64,000 nt of DNA from Halobacillus sp. A1 (GTDB lineage: Bacteria > Bacillota > Bacilli > Bacillales > Halobacillaceae). The stretch lies in assembly GCF_024189295.1 (NCBI RefSeq), contig NZ_JAIZEN010000001.1, positions 62,001 through 126,000 on the forward strand. Direction: 5' to 3'. Below are positions 25,709 to 34,609 of the stretch, piece by piece. The number at the start of each line of letters is the position of its first letter. Position 1 is the first letter of the stretch. Under the pieces are notes generated by a model. It was given only the letters and a program-made list of their open reading frames with translations. It did not search any database and was not told the origin of the DNA. A program made the translations under genes and the position numbers.

Positions 25709-25733
25709 GAGATCAAAAAATTAATTTGATCTC
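25709..25733 (+). terminator. Hairpin downstream of the Cys-rich gene
   Basis: GAGATCAAA and TTTGATCTC pair around a 7-nt loop. There is no good T tract, so it is probably a weak terminator or mRNA 3' stabiliser. Confidence 0.5.
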
Positions 25734-25742
25734 ATATGATAC

Positions 25743-25783
25743 AACCCCAGGTAACCTGAAAAAAAGTGGTTCTGGGGTTTTAT
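25743..25783 (+). terminator. Terminator upstream of the AlaX gene
   Basis: AACCCCAG (25743-25750) pairs with CTGGGGTT (25772-25779), followed by TTTA. Confidence 0.65.
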
Positions 25784-25886
25784 CAATCATTTAAGTCTAA
25801 ATCATTAGAAACCACTTTTCATATAATGTCCTCTTCCCATATAAAAATGGTAAACTACCATTAGGAAAACATAGGAGGAAGGTACA

Positions 25887-27071
25887 ATGACGAGAAAGCT
25901 TTACTACGCAGACCCTTATAGGATGGAGTTCGACTCCAAGGTTATAAGAGTAGACCAAGATGTGCGCGGTCTTTATACAGTTTTAGAAGAAACAGCTTTT
26001 TATCCTAACGGTGGCGGCCAGCCTCATGATAAAGGAACATTAAATGGCATCGAAGTGGCAGATGTAGAAGAAGTAGAGGATGAGGTGCGCCATTACATAA
26101 AAGAAGAGTTTCCTGAAGGTACTGAAGAAGTGCACGGAATTATTGATAGAGAGCGACGGATTGACCATATGCAGCAGCATTGTGGACAGCATATCATTTC
26201 GGCCGTTTTCGACGATCAGTTCCAAATTCCAACGACAAGCTTTCATTTAGGAAAAGATACGGTGACGATAGATTTGGATACGGAACATCTCTCCGACGAA
26301 CGTTTGCATGAAGCTGAAGAGCAGGTGAATCAAGTTATATATGATAATTTTCCTGTAGAAACAAAGTGGTTGCCTGCGAAAGAGGCGAAAGAGTATCCGC
26401 TTCGTAAACCACTCGCCGTCGAAGGTGACGTCCGCCTTGTCATTATTCCGGGCATTGATTACAACGGTTGCGGAGGGACCCACCCCAGGTCTACGGGCGA
26501 AGTCATGGCTGCAAAATTTCTAGGATGGACAAAAAGTAAGAAGCAGGTACGTCTGGAGTTTGTCTGCGGTTATCGGGTACTGTCTAAGCTCGACCGAAAG
26601 CACCGGGTATTAACTGAAATGAAGCAGGTTGTTCCAAGGCCGGAGCAGCAGCTTGTTCAAGAAGTCAGCGAGATGATCCAATCAAGCAAGGAGAAAGATA
26701 AGAAGATTGCTGAGCTTGAAGAACAATTACTCCAGCATGAAGCGCGTACTATTATTTCTGAGGCACAGGGAGATCAAGTGATTCAACGAGTTTTTCATGA
26801 CCGGCCGATCAAAGCTCTCCAGTCTCTAGGAAAAGCGATCACCGAACAAATGCCTGATGTTTATCTTATCCTTGTCAGTGAGCAGGAGGACCAGCTTCAG
26901 TTTGTACTGGCTCGTGGTGCTGAGATCGATCGAAACATGAATGATATCGCCAAACAAACGATGCCTCTTATTGAAGGAAAGGGCGGGGGTAAACCGGTTT
27001 TTGTCCAAGGAGGCGGCAGAAAGATAATAGACGGAGCTGCTTTCGCTAATCGAGTGAAGGATCTATTATAA
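25887..27071 (+). CDS. AlaX-type alanyl-tRNA editing hydrolase with DHHA1 domain
   Basis: The 394-residue protein resembles the editing half of alanyl-tRNA synthetase and should hydrolyse mischarged Ser- or Gly-tRNA(Ala). The N-terminal part has TAFYPNGGGQPHDKG (36-50). The zinc ligands are H98 and H102 in QQHCGQHIISAVF, and C195 and H199 in NGCGGTHPRSTGEV. A coiled coil (about 255-290) leads to a DHHA1 domain ending GKGGGKPVFVQGGG. It lacks the aminoacylation domain, so it is a free-standing trans-editing factor. ATAGGAGGAAGG precedes ATG 25887. TATAAT at 25822 may be its -10 box. It appears monocistronic. Confidence 0.88.
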   Translation: MTRKLYYADPYRMEFDSKVIRVDQDVRGLYTVLEETAFYPNGGGQPHDKGTLNGIEVADVEEVEDEVRHYIKEEFPEGTEEVHGIIDRERRIDHMQQHCGQHIISAVFDDQFQIPTTSFHLGKDTVTIDLDTEHLSDERLHEAEEQVNQVIYDNFPVETKWLPAKEAKEYPLRKPLAVEGDVRLVIIPGIDYNGCGGTHPRSTGEVMAAKFLGWTKSKKQVRLEFVCGYRVLSKLDRKHRVLTEMKQVVPRPEQQLVQEVSEMIQSSKEKDKKIAELEEQLLQHEARTIISEAQGDQVIQRVFHDRPIKALQSLGKAITEQMPDVYLILVSEQEDQLQFVLARGAEIDRNMNDIAKQTMPLIEGKGGGKPVFVQGGGRKIIDGAAFANRVKDLL

Positions 27072-27090
27072 TGATAGAGTAGTATGTTTC

Positions 27091-27113
27091 CCCTTTTCGA
27101 TATTCGAAAAGGG
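27091..27113. terminator. Strong hairpin after the AlaX gene
   Basis: CCCTTTTCGA and TCGAAAAGGG form a 10-bp stem with a 3-nt loop, followed by ACAGG. Without a T tract it is an imperfect terminator in either direction. Confidence 0.5.
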
Positions 27114-27290
27114 ACAGGTGCTGAATGGATAGTGAAACGAATTTATTAATTCCTGTTAAGCGTGTTTAAATCTATACTGGAAGCTTCTATTAGTAAGCTT
27201 CCTTCTCCTAATCTCCATCCCCATTTAATCCCTTGCTTTCCATTTCATCTCATAGTAATGTTGTGGTTCGTTGAAAGGAGTGGATCGACC

Positions 27291-29426
27291 ATGACGAAAG
27301 TGGTCATCTTAGCCGAAAAACCATCTCAGGCCAAAGCTTATGCAGAGGCTTTTAAGATACAGGAAAAAACGAAAACTTATATACAATTAAAGCCGGATGA
27401 CACATTTCCAAATGGAGCGACGATCACCTGGGGCGTCGGCCATCTGGTGGAGTTAAAAGAACCTCATGACTATAAACCGGAGTGGAAGAGGTGGAAGCTT
27501 GATCAGCTGCCGATTGTTCCTGACCGTTTCCTTGAAAAAGTTTCCAAAGGCAAATGGGAGCAGTTCCAAGCGGTCAAGAAGCTGTTCCAGCAAGCGGATG
27601 TACTCGTAAATGCGGCCGATGTTGATCGTGAAGGCTCGAATATTTTTTACAGCATCCTCCGTTTAACAGGCGTGAAGGGAAAACCGATCCAACGGTTGTG
27701 GATCAACTCACTCGAGAAGGATGAAGTTCGTAAAGGGTTTAATAATTTACAAAACAACGACAAGGACTTGCGATTATTTGATGAAGCGAAAGCCCGTCAA
27801 ATCAGTGATTGGATGGTAGGGATCAATGCGAGCCGCCTGTTCACTCTGCTCCTGCAGAAAAAAGGGTACTCCAATTACTTATCGATAGGACGTGTCCAGT
27901 CCCCTACGGTTTACTTGATCTACCAACGGCATAAAGAAATTGAAAACTTTGTATCAGAGCCTTTTTATCAAATTGAGGGCTTGTTTCAATCTGAAAAAGG
28001 TTCCTACAAAGGTCTGGCAAAGATTAAGGAAAAGGATAAAGCGAAGGTGCAGAGGCTTATGGACGAACACGGACTGAAGGAAAACGAAGCGGCCCAGGGG
28101 ACAGTCCAAAGCCTGGACAAAAAGACAAAGCACCAGAAATCACCGAAACTGCATTCCCTGTCCACCCTACAAAGTGTGGCGAACAGGCGGTGGAAATATA
28201 CACCGTCGCAAGTACTGAAGACCATGCAGAAACTCTATGAAAAACGTCTGGTCTCGTATCCGAGAACAGACTGTAATTTTATAACCGAAAACGAATTTGC
28301 TTATTTAGTGAAAAACCTGAATTCTTACCAGGAAACGTTAAACGTCTCTTTCAAAGCCGCTTCCTTAAGGCCGAATAAACGGTATGTGGACAGTAGTAAA
28401 GTTCAGGAACACTATGCCATCATTCCAACCAAAACAGTTCCCACCGAGAAGAAGCTGAGCGGACTAAGCCGCGAGGAACGTAATATTTACAATGAAGTGA
28501 TGGCTACGACACTTGCCATGTTCCATACGGACTACGTGTACGAAGAGACGGTGATCTTTACAAATGTTCGCGATTTACCATTTAAATCTACGGGCAGAAG
28601 AGAAGTGAAAAAAGGCTGGAAAGAGCTGTTTCCAAAGCCCACTAAATCCAATCAAGAAAAAGAGCCCGACCTTCCGGATGTCCATAAAGGGGAAGAAGTA
28701 GGCGCGCGTCTTCAAATTAAAGAAAGCATGACGCAGCCGCCGAAGCCTTATACCGAAGGACAGCTGATCAACATGATGAAAACGTGCGGAAAGCTAATGG
28801 AAAATGAAGAAGATGTGGAAATTTTAAAGGAAGTCGAAGGGCTTGGAACAGAAGCCACCCGCTCCAGTATCATTGAAACGATTAAAACTCAGAAATATAT
28901 TGAAGTGAAGAAAAACAACGTATACGTCACCGAAAAAGGGGTCATGCTTTGCGAAGCGATCGAAGGAACCCTTTTATCCAGCCCTTCCATGACCGCAAAA
29001 TGGGAGTCTTATCTGAAGAAAATAGGAAATGGTGAAGCGTCCAAGCAGATGTTCATCAAGCAGACCAGTCAGTTTATTGAAAAGCTGATTCAAGAAACGC
29101 CTGAAACGATTCAGCAGGTGAACATTCGCAGCACCGGAGAGAAAAAGAAATGGAACGAGCCGATCGCCAAATGCCCTGCCTGTTCTACGGGGTCTATTAT
29201 GGATCGCTATAAATTTTACGCATGCTCCGCTTATAAAGAAGGGTGCAAAGTGACCTTCCCGAAAAGGCTGGCAGGTAAATCACTATCGCCGAATATGATC
29301 AAAACGTTGTGTGAGAAGAAGCGTACGAAGGTTTTGAAAGGATTTAAGGGGAAGAAACCGTTCAGTACAGCTTTAACGCTGGATGAAGATTATAAGATCA
29401 AGTTTGATTTCAAAGAGAAGGCTTGA
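27291..29426 (+). CDS. topB: DNA topoisomerase III
   Basis: The 711-residue type IA topoisomerase decatenates DNA and acts with RecQ-type helicases. The Toprim domain starts VVILAEKPSQAKAYAEAF and has NAADVDREGSNIF. The active-site Tyr is Y323 in LVSYPRTDC, and SIGRVQSPTVYLIYQRH precedes it. A Cys-containing tail (AKCPACSTGSIMDRYKFYACSAYKEGC) looks like a zinc-ribbon remnant. ATG 27291 with AAAGGAGTGG is chosen; an upstream in-frame start at 27162 would add non-conserved residues. The length matches B. subtilis TopB (about 727). Confidence 0.92.
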   Translation: MTKVVILAEKPSQAKAYAEAFKIQEKTKTYIQLKPDDTFPNGATITWGVGHLVELKEPHDYKPEWKRWKLDQLPIVPDRFLEKVSKGKWEQFQAVKKLFQQADVLVNAADVDREGSNIFYSILRLTGVKGKPIQRLWINSLEKDEVRKGFNNLQNNDKDLRLFDEAKARQISDWMVGINASRLFTLLLQKKGYSNYLSIGRVQSPTVYLIYQRHKEIENFVSEPFYQIEGLFQSEKGSYKGLAKIKEKDKAKVQRLMDEHGLKENEAAQGTVQSLDKKTKHQKSPKLHSLSTLQSVANRRWKYTPSQVLKTMQKLYEKRLVSYPRTDCNFITENEFAYLVKNLNSYQETLNVSFKAASLRPNKRYVDSSKVQEHYAIIPTKTVPTEKKLSGLSREERNIYNEVMATTLAMFHTDYVYEETVIFTNVRDLPFKSTGRREVKKGWKELFPKPTKSNQEKEPDLPDVHKGEEVGARLQIKESMTQPPKPYTEGQLINMMKTCGKLMENEEDVEILKEVEGLGTEATRSSIIETIKTQKYIEVKKNNVYVTEKGVMLCEAIEGTLLSSPSMTAKWESYLKKIGNGEASKQMFIKQTSQFIEKLIQETPETIQQVNIRSTGEKKKWNEPIAKCPACSTGSIMDRYKFYACSAYKEGCKVTFPKRLAGKSLSPNMIKTLCEKKRTKVLKGFKGKKPFSTALTLDEDYKIKFDFKEKA

Positions 29427-29562
29427 AGAAATTCTACCTCCTGTCAGTATTAAAGAGCTGATGAGGAGGTACTCTAAATAAGAGCAATAATTTCTGCAGG
29501 CACATCAGCCTCTAGTTACTACAGGGTGGGTGAGTATTGTCATTAAATCAAGGGAGACGATT
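29427..29562. other. Short gap after topB with a hairpin
   Basis: ACCTCCT (29436-29442) and AGGAGGT (29464-29470) can pair. It may be a weak terminator; nothing else was seen. Confidence 0.4.
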
Positions 29563-30882
29563 ATGAAAAATAATAAAAATTGGCCCAGGTTATTATTTGT
29601 GTTTTCTTTGATTATGTTAATGACTTTGGCCGGCTGTAACCAAATTTTCAACAATAACAGCGACACAGAAAATCGTGCAGATGAAAGCAAAGATGAAGAA
29701 AATAATAATCAGAATGAAGAGATTGTTGACGAGAACAATGAGGAAGAGGGAGAAATGGAAGAATCTTCACCTGATGCTGTCACAGATTCGATTAAAGAAA
29801 CGATGACTTCCATGTCCATAGAAGAAAAAATTGGGCAAATGCTAATGTTTGGATTTGAAGGTACCCAAGTTAATGAGGAAACTAGAAAATTAATAGAAGA
29901 CAATCATATCGGCGGGCTTATTTTATTTAAGAATAACATTACCAGCTCGAAGCAATTAGTTGAATTGAACAATCAAATAAAAGAAATGAACGAGGAACAT
30001 CATGATATTCCCATTTTTACTTCGGTTGATGAAGAAGGTGGTTTAGTATCAAGAATGCCTCCTGAAATTATAAACTTACCGGACAGTAAAGAGATTGGTG
30101 ATTCTCAAGATGAGCAGCTTGCCTATCAAGTTGGAGAAGCGATCGGAGAAAGAGTAGGAGCTTTTGGATTCAATATGACGATGGCCCCTGTTTTGGATAT
30201 CAACAGCAATCCATCCAACCCGGTGATTGGAAAGAGGGCATTTGGGGATAACGAGGAAATGGTTTCGAAGATGGGAATCGAAGAAATGAAAGGTATACAA
30301 TCCAAAAGCATCATACCTGTAGTAAAGCATTTCCCAGGCCATGGTGATACAGATGTTGATTCTCATCTCGGTCTACCGGTGGTGCACCATGGTTTGGAAA
30401 GACTTCGCCAAATGGAATTGGTGCCATTTCAAAATGCGGTTAATCAACAGGCAGATATGACGATGGTTGCGCATATAATGCTACCTGAAATAGACAGTGA
30501 ATTTCCATCTTCTTTATCAAAAAAAGTGATTACCAACATATTAAGAGAAGAATTGAAGTTTAACGGCGTTGTAATAACCGATGATATGACGATGGGAGCT
30601 ATTACCGAAAACTATGATATAGGTGAAGCTTCCGTAAGAGCCGTTCTAGCAGGAAATGACATTGTTTTAGTCTGCCACGGCCATGAAAACAAGAAGAGAG
30701 CTGTAAGCAGTTTAACAAAAGCAGTTAAAAATGGAACGATAAGTGAAGAAAGAATAGATGAAAGCGTGGAAAGAATTTTACACTTAAAAGAAAAATATAA
30801 CCTCTCGGATCGTACACTGGATACAGTCGATATAAATGAAATTAATCAATCATCTGAAGAGATAGTAGATGCCCTTCAATGA
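29563..30882 (+). CDS. nagZ: Lipoprotein beta-N-acetylhexosaminidase (NagZ, GH3)
   Basis: The 439-residue GH3 enzyme removes N-acetylglucosamine from muropeptides outside the cell. A lipoprotein signal ends in LAGC (C25), followed by a very acidic Asn/Glu-rich linker (about 30-75). The catalytic domain shows IGQMLMFGFEG, GGLILFKNNI, TSVDEEGGLVSRMP, KHFPGHGDTDVDSHLGLP (GH3 His/Asp general-acid motif) and VITDDMTMGAI with the nucleophile Asp. ATG 29563 with AAGGGAGA is preferred over the upstream frame start at 29530. It is a little shorter than B. subtilis NagZ, which has an extra C-terminal domain. No cell-wall recycling genes are adjacent. Confidence 0.88.
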   Translation: MKNNKNWPRLLFVFSLIMLMTLAGCNQIFNNNSDTENRADESKDEENNNQNEEIVDENNEEEGEMEESSPDAVTDSIKETMTSMSIEEKIGQMLMFGFEGTQVNEETRKLIEDNHIGGLILFKNNITSSKQLVELNNQIKEMNEEHHDIPIFTSVDEEGGLVSRMPPEIINLPDSKEIGDSQDEQLAYQVGEAIGERVGAFGFNMTMAPVLDINSNPSNPVIGKRAFGDNEEMVSKMGIEEMKGIQSKSIIPVVKHFPGHGDTDVDSHLGLPVVHHGLERLRQMELVPFQNAVNQQADMTMVAHIMLPEIDSEFPSSLSKKVITNILREELKFNGVVITDDMTMGAITENYDIGEASVRAVLAGNDIVLVCHGHENKKRAVSSLTKAVKNGTISEERIDESVERILHLKEKYNLSDRTLDTVDINEINQSSEEIVDALQ

Positions 30883-31043
30883 AAAAAGTGAGTCCAGGTC
30901 TTTCTACCCCTCGTTCGAGTAACTGGACCAGAAAGAAAATCATAAATCATCCTCTAAATAATAGAGGATCGTTATAAGTAAAAGGAAGTCATTTCATAGG
31001 TTGAAGCTTTGTGAAAGCAGGCAATCAAATGGGAGGTTTATAA

Positions 31044-31559
31044 ATGGATAATAATGATATATTGATCAGATTAAGATATGCCTTGGATATAAAAGATATA
31101 GACATGGTAGAAATATTTAAATTAGGCGGCGTCGACGTAACAAAAGAAGATGTGTCAAAAATCTTAACCAAATCAGAGGACACTTACGATGAGGATTATG
31201 ACGAAGATGAGGCAGTTGAAAATGAAGATCATATAAAGTGCACGAATAGTATGCTGGATTCATTTTTAAATGGCTTCATTACATTCAAAAGGGGACCAAA
31301 ACCCGGACAGCCGACAAAACCAGACCGTTCAATAAAGAGTCAGTCCAGTGCTAATAATGTTTTGCTGAAAAAAGTCAAAATCGCCTTAACCTTAACGAGT
31401 GAGGATATCATAGATATTTTAGAAGAAGCAGGAGTCACGATAACAAAAGGAGAATTGAGCGCCCTTCTGAGAAAAGAAGGACACAAAAATTATAAAGTGT
31501 TCGGTGATCAATACGCGAGGAATTTCCTAAAAGGATTAGCCATCAAGTATAGAGGATAA
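31044..31559 (+). CDS. DUF1456 (YehS-like) protein
   Basis: The 171-residue protein has two related halves (about 3-55 and 108-165) starting NNDILIRLRYALDIKDIDMVEIFKLGG and NNVLLKKVKIALTLTSEDIIDILEEAG, the duplicated DUF1456 fold. An acidic Asp/Glu-rich linker joins them, and FLNGFI/FLKGLA closes each half. The family is of unknown, cytoplasmic function. GGGAGG precedes ATG 31044. It is flanked by hairpins and is monocistronic. Confidence 0.87.
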   Translation: MDNNDILIRLRYALDIKDIDMVEIFKLGGVDVTKEDVSKILTKSEDTYDEDYDEDEAVENEDHIKCTNSMLDSFLNGFITFKRGPKPGQPTKPDRSIKSQSSANNVLLKKVKIALTLTSEDIIDILEEAGVTITKGELSALLRKEGHKNYKVFGDQYARNFLKGLAIKYRG

Positions 31560-31574
31560 GAAGTAAAAAATACT

Positions 31575-31614
31575 GTCTCCTTCAAGTTTTTTGAACTTGC
31601 GGGAGGCTTTTTTT
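31575..31614 (+). terminator. Terminator after the DUF1456 gene
   Basis: GTCTCCTTCAAGTT pairs imperfectly with AACTTGCGGGAGGC and is followed by TTTTTTT. Confidence 0.75.
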
Positions 31615-31736
31615 GTGCTTCCTTAACAAGAAAGAGAACAATGCTAAAAACAGCCACAATCTTACAAACTTCATCGAAGGGATTCAGGTAAATATATAGA
31701 ATTAGAAGAGTAAGTTAACGAGATGGAGGTCTACGT

Positions 31737-32150
31737 ATGAAAAAATATTTAGCCATAATCGGTTTAGCAGCTTTGATTGGCTGCTCCGAAGATACGAGCG
31801 CAAGTGATAGTAATGCAGAGGAAAAACCTTCTCAACAAGAGTTAGAGGAACTACTAAGAGCAGAAGCGGTACCCGTTGAATTTGCTTCTGTAACTAGTGG
31901 GGAAGTGGAGCAAGGCGCGGAGGTAATCATCCAAGGATCCGTTTCTGCTTCGGAAGTTTCGAAGGAAGCAGCAGCATTTACGGTAACGACAAAAGAAGAA
32001 AGTGGATATGGAACTTATACTGTAGAAAATATGGATGAAGATGCCGAGTATTCAACCGATGATATCGTCGAAGTGTATGGCACATATGTGGGAACAGATG
32101 AGGAAGGGACGCCGCTTATTGAAGGGACAATTGTTCAGAGCATAAAATAA
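31737..32150 (+). CDS. Small secreted lipoprotein of unknown function
   Basis: The 137-residue protein has a short signal peptide with lipobox LIGC (C16) and an acidic Ser/Glu-rich linker. A beta-rich domain (about 48-137) with VEFASVTSGEVEQGAEVIIQGSVS and EVYGTYVGTDEEGTPLIEG resembles small OB-fold lipoproteins, but this is a weak impression. ATGGAGG precedes ATG 31737. It is separated from adcA by 216 bp containing Zur boxes, so it is not clearly co-regulated. Confidence 0.7.
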   Translation: MKKYLAIIGLAALIGCSEDTSASDSNAEEKPSQQELEELLRAEAVPVEFASVTSGEVEQGAEVIIQGSVSASEVSKEAAAFTVTTKEESGYGTYTVENMDEDAEYSTDDIVEVYGTYVGTDEEGTPLIEGTIVQSIK

Positions 32151-32293
32151 GAAACAAATTAAGGCTTTTCATTAGTTGACCAAACTTTTGAGAAGCTTTT
32201 TTCTGTTGAAGCGGATGTTTCTTAGTTAATAGAATGTCCTCGTAAATGTTTTATGTATAGGCCTTGTACATATAAACCACGTTTGGCATTTTA

Positions 32294-32314
32294 AAATAGT
32301 AACGATTACTATTT
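32294..32314. promoter_or_regulatory. Zur box 1 upstream of adcA
   Basis: The core AATAGTAACGATTACTATT is a near-perfect palindrome of Zur type. It lies 52 bp before the adcA start. Confidence 0.87.
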
Positions 32315-32316
32315 AC

Positions 32317-32337
32317 AAATTGTAATCGTTACGATAG
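32317..32337. promoter_or_regulatory. Zur box 2 upstream of adcA
   Basis: The core AATTGTAATCGTTACGATA starts 2 bp after Zur box 1, so the two centres are 23 bp apart, about two helical turns. Cooperative binding of two Zur dimers is plausible. Confidence 0.82.
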
Positions 32338-32366
32338 AATAATTACGACATAAAGGAGGAGAGCCA

Positions 32367-34013
32367 ATGTTTAAAAGATATGCAAGTATACTTAGTTTAT
32401 TTATTGTCATTTTTGCCCTGGCAGCGTGTGGAGGCGAAGAAGAGACGAGCAGTGATGAAAGTGATGAAGCTGAAGGGTCCGGCAAAGATCTGAAGCTTTT
32501 TACAACGGTTTATCCACTTCAATTTTTTGCCGAACAAATCGCAGGAGATCAAGCATCTGTAGAATCAATTCTACCGCCTGGATCAGATCCGCATACGTAT
32601 GAACCAACGACAAAAGAGATGGTGGAAATCGCTGAAGCCGATGCTTTTATTTATAATGGAGCCGGTTTGGAACCTTATGCAGACAAAATCTCCGAATCTA
32701 TTGAGTCGGATGACATCACGATTTTAGAAGCATCAAAAGGCATCGATTTAGAAGAACATGCTCACGATCATGAGGGAGAGGAAGGCAGTCATGAAGATGA
32801 GCATGATCATGAAGCTGACGAAAAAAGTCATGATGATCATGCCGGCCACAATCATGGAGACCAAGATCCTCATGTATGGCTGGACCCTGTCCGTTCGGTT
32901 CAGATGGCGGAGCATATTAAAGATACGTTAGTAGAATTGAATCCTGAGCAAGAAGAAGCCTTTAATAAAAACTTTGAAGAGCTGAAAGGGAATCTTGAAA
33001 GCTTAGATCAAGAGTTCCACACCCAGCTAGAAAGCTTACCTGAGAATAAAATCATCGTTTCTCATGCTGCTTATGGGTATTGGGAGAAAGCTTACGGGAT
33101 CGAGCAGATCGCATTATCCGGCTTGAGCCCAACGAACGAGCCTTCGCAGAAAGAAGTGCAAAATATTATTGAAACTTCTGAAAAGCACGGGTTGAAGCAT
33201 GTGTTTTTTGAACAGAATGTAACACCTAAAGTGGCAGAAGTCGTCAGAAAGGAAATTGACGCAGAGACACTGCGCATACACAACTTATCAGTTTTAACAG
33301 AAGAAGATATTAAAAACAACGAAGACTACTTTACACTTATGCAGCACAACTTAGAGCAACTAACAAAAGCCTTATCTGAAGAATCATCATCAGAGGCAGG
33401 AAACTCGTCTGAATCAGAAGAGCATGATGAACATGACCATGAGCACGATCATAGTCACGGAGATGATGAAGAATCTCAACAAATTTATGATGGCTATTTT
33501 GATGATGACCAGGTCGAGGACCGTCAGCTTACCGATTGGGAGGGAGACTGGCAGTCGGTCTATCCTTACCTTCAGGATGGGACTCTTGATGAAGTGTTTG
33601 CTCATAAAGCAGAAAATGATGAAGAAATGACAGCTGAGGAATATGAAGAGTATTATGAAGAAGGATATCAGACAGAGGTTGATCGCATTGTGATTGAAGA
33701 TGGTGAGGTGACGTTTTTCGAGAATGGCGAAAAACGTTCAGGTGAGTATACCAGCGATGGATACGAAGTCCTCACCTATGATGCAGGAAATAGAGGGGTA
33801 AGGTACATTTTTAAACTCAACGAAGATGTAGAAGGACTTCCAGAATACATTCAGTTCAGTGATCATGGTATCTATCCGACTAAAGCGGACCACTATCACC
33901 TGTACTGGGGAGACGATCGTGAGGCTTTATTAGAAGAAGTGACTCACTGGCCTACTTACTACCCGTCAGATATGGATGGACACGATATTGCTCATGAAAT
34001 GATGGCACATTAA
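32367..34013 (+). CDS. adcA: Zinc-binding lipoprotein AdcA with fused ZinT domain
   Basis: The 548-residue lipoprotein (lipobox LAAC, C21) has a ZnuA/AdcA cluster-A1 domain with ligands H76 (GSDPHTYEP), H169 (DPHVWLDP), H233 (VSHAAYGYW) and probably E282. A His/Asp/Glu-rich loop fills 130-168. A second His-rich linker (352-366) joins a C-terminal ZinT domain (about 374-548) with DGYFDDDQVEDRQLTDWEGDWQSVYPY and a His-containing end (DHYHLYWGD, THWPTYYPSDMDGHDIAHEMMAH). It should capture zinc at the cell surface for an ABC importer. No permease or ATPase gene follows, so the partners must lie elsewhere. AAAGGAGGAG precedes ATG 32367. Confidence 0.93.
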   Translation: MFKRYASILSLFIVIFALAACGGEEETSSDESDEAEGSGKDLKLFTTVYPLQFFAEQIAGDQASVESILPPGSDPHTYEPTTKEMVEIAEADAFIYNGAGLEPYADKISESIESDDITILEASKGIDLEEHAHDHEGEEGSHEDEHDHEADEKSHDDHAGHNHGDQDPHVWLDPVRSVQMAEHIKDTLVELNPEQEEAFNKNFEELKGNLESLDQEFHTQLESLPENKIIVSHAAYGYWEKAYGIEQIALSGLSPTNEPSQKEVQNIIETSEKHGLKHVFFEQNVTPKVAEVVRKEIDAETLRIHNLSVLTEEDIKNNEDYFTLMQHNLEQLTKALSEESSSEAGNSSESEEHDEHDHEHDHSHGDDEESQQIYDGYFDDDQVEDRQLTDWEGDWQSVYPYLQDGTLDEVFAHKAENDEEMTAEEYEEYYEEGYQTEVDRIVIEDGEVTFFENGEKRSGEYTSDGYEVLTYDAGNRGVRYIFKLNEDVEGLPEYIQFSDHGIYPTKADHYHLYWGDDREALLEEVTHWPTYYPSDMDGHDIAHEMMAH

Positions 34014-34020
34014 TAAGGAA

Positions 34021-34052
34021 GAAGACGAGCATTGTGCTCGTCTTCTTTTTTT
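34021..34052 (+). terminator. Terminator after adcA
   Basis: GAAGACGAGCA pairs with TGCTCGTCTTC around a 3-nt loop, followed by TTTTTTT. Confidence 0.88.
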
Positions 34053-34142
34053 AAAAAGCTGGCTCTGTTAAATGTCCGTGTTGATATTCATATGAGCTTC
34101 TCCTCTTCTTGAAGACTTAGTTTCGAGACATAGTGAGAGTTG

Positions 34143-34264
34143 AGGGCTACAGGAAAAGGTTCGCTTTCCGTGGGGCGGGCGTTGAGCCTCCTCGAGCTTC
34201 GCTCTCCGGGGTCTCAACTGTCCCGCTCATCCCACAGGAGTCTCGCCGTTTCCTTCCGCCCCCT
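34143..34264. repeat. Copy of the inverted-repeat family with imperfect arms
   Basis: It carries TTCGCTTTCCGTGGGGCGG, CTTCGCTCTCCGGGGTCTCA and CATCCCACAGGAGTCTCGCC, in the same order as the copy at 52827. The outer arms (AGGGCTACAGGAAA and TTTCCTTCCGCCCCCT) pair only partly. Confidence 0.75.
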
Positions 34265-34427
34265 GCAAAATAAGTATCTCGAAACCGCTTCAAGAAAAAG
34301 CAAACGTTGATGTTAGTATAGTGTCTTATGTTAAAAACTTTGATGTAAAGCGCCATATTCTCACCCGACAGGCATCTAGAAGTCCCTCTTTCTTGGTAAA
34401 GCGGTTCGTTTCGCACCTCTGAAGGGG

Positions 34428-34482
34428 GTGGTTGGGAAGCTCGCCAGGTCCCCCACAGGAAAGCGAGCAGCTTCCCAACCAC
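34428..34482. repeat. Short 55-bp copy of the inverted-repeat family
   Basis: Arms GTGGTTGGGAAGCT and AGCTTCCCAACCAC are perfect (14 bp) and enclose CCCCCACAGGAAAGCGAGC. The arms nearly match those at 2001-2127, but about 70 bp of the middle is missing. Confidence 0.82.
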
Positions 34483-34565
34483 TCCTGATTCTTAATTCAG
34501 CAACGAACCCTGACTCTATTATGAACGTGAACATGAGCACTATTTTCTTACATTTACTCTTCAGA

Positions 34566-34600
34566 AATAAAAAAAGATGCGCTATGGGGCAGCGCATCTT
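34566..34600 (-). terminator. Terminator of the aldolase gene
   Basis: On the minus strand AGATGCGCT pairs with AGCGCATCT and runs into TTTTTTTA. Confidence 0.8.
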
Positions 34601-34609
34601 TCAACAATA

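Larger units (their letters stand above)
34014..34609. other. Convergent intergenic region with terminators and two repeats
   Basis: Two facing terminators enclose a full-length and a 55-bp copy of the inverted-repeat family. Frames of 111 and 73 codons on the minus strand arise from the repeats and share their MVGKLLAFLWG start with another repeat copy, so they are not genes. Confidence 0.7.

Noticed and set aside
34147-34482. 111-codon minus-strand ORF starting MVGKLLAFLWG
   Set aside because: It is produced by two repeat copies, and the same start occurs in the repeat at 1922-2122. No ribosome site or family signal.
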